From positions 1 to 5,362 of the forward strand of contig JAEDOA010000101.1 of assembly GCA_016302195.1 (NCBI GenBank): a DNA stretch of 5,362 nucleotides. Reading direction: 5' to 3'. Numbering within the stretch: position 1 is the first letter of the stretch; each line of letters begins with the position of its first letter. Shown here piece after piece: positions 4,962 to 5,362 of this stretch. A model generated the notes under the pieces. That model made no database searches. It worked only from the letters and a program-made list of their open reading frames with translations, and had not been told where the DNA came from. Made by a program: the position numbers and the translations under genes. Origin of the DNA: Erysipelotrichaceae bacterium (GTDB lineage: Bacteria > Bacillota_I > Bacilli_A > Erysipelotrichales > Erysipelotrichaceae).

Positions 4962-5078
4962 TTAGAAAATTTTAGGTGCTTTCATGCACCAAAAACAACC
5001 GCCAGCAAAGATTGCTGTGTCATACTTGGTTTTTTCCTTGATATCAGTGGTTTTGTTAACTTTCTTATTTTCTAACAT
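4962..5078 (-). pseudogene. msrA: 5' fragment of msrA carried in attP
   Basis: The minus strand from ATG 5078 encodes 38 residues, of which residues ~19-32 (YDTAIFAGGCFWCM) are the N-terminal strand and catalytic-Cys motif (GCFW, Cys28) of peptide methionine sulfoxide reductase A. After Met32 the frame reads KAPKIF and stops at TAA (4964-4962), so about four fifths of the enzyme is missing and the fragment cannot be active. Residues 1-18 are a polar Lys/Thr/Glu leader that may be phage- or host-derived. A usable ribosome site (GAGGAAG) precedes the ATG, and the int stop is 79 nt upstream with no obvious promoter between, so it would depend on int-direction transcription. It is best read as the part of host msrA used as an attachment site; after integration it would supply the 5' end of a hybrid full-length gene. 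Confidence 0.8.
4975..4990. other. candidate recombination core of attP
   Basis: GGTGC-TTTCAT-GCACC is a 5-bp inverted repeat around a 6-bp centre, the layout of integrase core sites around an overlap region. It lies where the msrA reading frame stops resembling the family (codons 31-35), so strand exchange here or nearby would join phage and host msrA. The exact limits need the host attB sequence. Confidence 0.35.
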
Positions 5079-5105
5079 TTGCTGTTACTTCCTCATATTT
5101 GCTCA

Positions 5106-5136
5106 AGTTTCCTGCTTTTTTCCTGCTTTTTCCTGC
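5106..5136 (+). repeat. arm-type direct repeats, right copy
   Basis: Three TTCCTGC units (5109-5115, 5120-5126, 5130-5136) spaced 11 and 10 bp apart; the first 23 bp equal the left copy at 4888-4910. An inverted CAGGAAACT at 5150-5158 overlaps the int stop codon. They lie between the int stop and the ribosome binding site of the msrA fragment. Confidence 0.7.
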
Positions 5137-5156
5137 TTTTTTAAAAGATCAGGAAA

Positions 5157-5362
5157 CTAAATTACTTTCATTTTTTCTTTTTCAGCTTTTTTAGTTTCTG
5201 CCAAAATAGTATCCGAATCTGGAAAATCATTCAAGCGTTGAATTGCAGCATTTTTAACTTTTTTAGTAATATGCAAATAAATTTGTCTAGTGATTCTTGA
5301 ATTGCCGTGGCCAACTCTATGCTGAATAACATTAAGTGGCCAACCTTGTTCAGCAAGTTTAG
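5157..5362 (-). CDS. int: site-specific tyrosine integrase, C-terminal part
   Basis: The last 67 residues of a tyrosine recombinase enter from the right edge; the start and most of the catalytic domain lie outside the window. Visible are the helix KLAEQGWPLNVIQHRVGHGN, with the conserved LGH-type His (residue 18 of the fragment), and the nucleophile Tyr28 in RQIYLHIT (codon 5279-5277), ten residues later as expected for the family. A charged tail of ~37 residues follows, ending KEKMKVI, longer than the minimum after the active Tyr. The TAG at 5159-5157 overlaps the inverted CAGGAAACT motif. It catalyses integration and excision at the adjacent attP, and is transcribed toward the lysis/moron genes, the usual convergent arrangement in the phage form. 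Confidence 0.9.
   Translation of the reverse strand, partial: KLAEQGWPLNVIQHRVGHGNSRITRQIYLHITKKVKNAAIQRLNDFPDSDTILAETKKAEKEKMKVI

Larger units (their letters stand above)
4888..5158. other. attP: phage attachment site attP
   Basis: This non-phage-coding interval between the convergent moron and integrase genes has the form of a tyrosine-recombinase attP: repeated arm-type motifs on both sides (4888-4910 and 5106-5136, with an inverted CAGGAAACT at 5150-5158) and, between them, a segment homologous to a bacterial gene (msrA, 4983-5078). Arm repeats on both flanks argue for attP in a circular or phage-form genome, since attL and attR each retain only one arm. Integration into the active-site codons of host msrA is inferred. 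Confidence 0.75.

Noticed and set aside
4888..5136. CRISPR-like array from the repeated CCTGC units
   Set aside because: The units are 10-11 bp apart with T-only spacers; there are no unique spacers or repeat lengths of a CRISPR.
4888..5158. Simple prophage-chromosome junction (attL or attR) instead of attP
   Set aside because: Arm repeats occur on both sides of the msrA fragment, and int and lysis genes converge on it, as in the phage form. Two adjacent prophages in tandem remain a less likely alternative.

Overview
The window is the late end of a temperate bacteriophage (or excised/circular prophage) genome from a low-GC Gram-positive host, most likely a Lactobacillus of the acidophilus/gasseri/johnsonii type. 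The evidence is the AT-rich sequence with strong AGGAGG-type ribosome binding sites, the tail-tip, XkdX, holin and GH25 lysozyme gene order, a holin that looks like the LLH (Lactobacillus) family, and the C-terminal piece of a tyrosine integrase at the right edge.

Layout. Positions 1-129 hold two mutually compatible hairpins. 130-960 is a tail-fibre/receptor-binding-type protein. 961-1246 is a hairpin-rich gap with three terminator-like structures in a row and a possible 17-residue microprotein. 1247-1995 are two small tail-module proteins: a coiled-coil protein in the XkdW position, then XkdX. 1952-3948 is a tightly overlapped lysis block: a four-helix membrane protein, a membrane-anchored coiled-coil protein, the holin and the GH25 endolysin. 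A strong terminator at 4028-4070 closes the late operon. 4171-4887 is an independent two-gene unit with its own promoter-like -10 and its own terminator. It lies between lysis and attachment site, the classic place for lysogenic-conversion ('moron') genes, and neither product is recognised. 4888-5158 is the phage attachment site, and 5157-5362 is the end of the convergent integrase gene.

The most striking observation is in the attachment region. On the minus strand, between the integrase stop and the moron terminator, lies a ribosome binding site, an ATG and 32 codons that read into the catalytic Cys motif of peptide methionine sulfoxide reductase A (AIFAGGCFWCM). The frame then leaves the family and stops six codons later. 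Identical 23-bp direct repeats (CCTGC-T-tract units, likely integrase arm sites) flank this fragment on both sides, which marks it as attP rather than attL or attR. The inference is that the phage integrates inside the host msrA gene at its active-site codons and carries a replacement 5' end. A lysogen would then keep a full-length msrA, but with phage-supplied translation signals placed just downstream of int.

Functionally, the tail genes build the host-recognition tip, and the lysis block lets the signal-less muramidase through the membrane. The moron unit is likely to be expressed in the lysogen, and the integrase/attP/msrA' segment handles lysogeny. The identities of the membrane protein (1952-2344), the coiled-coil protein (2357-2608) and both moron proteins remain open.
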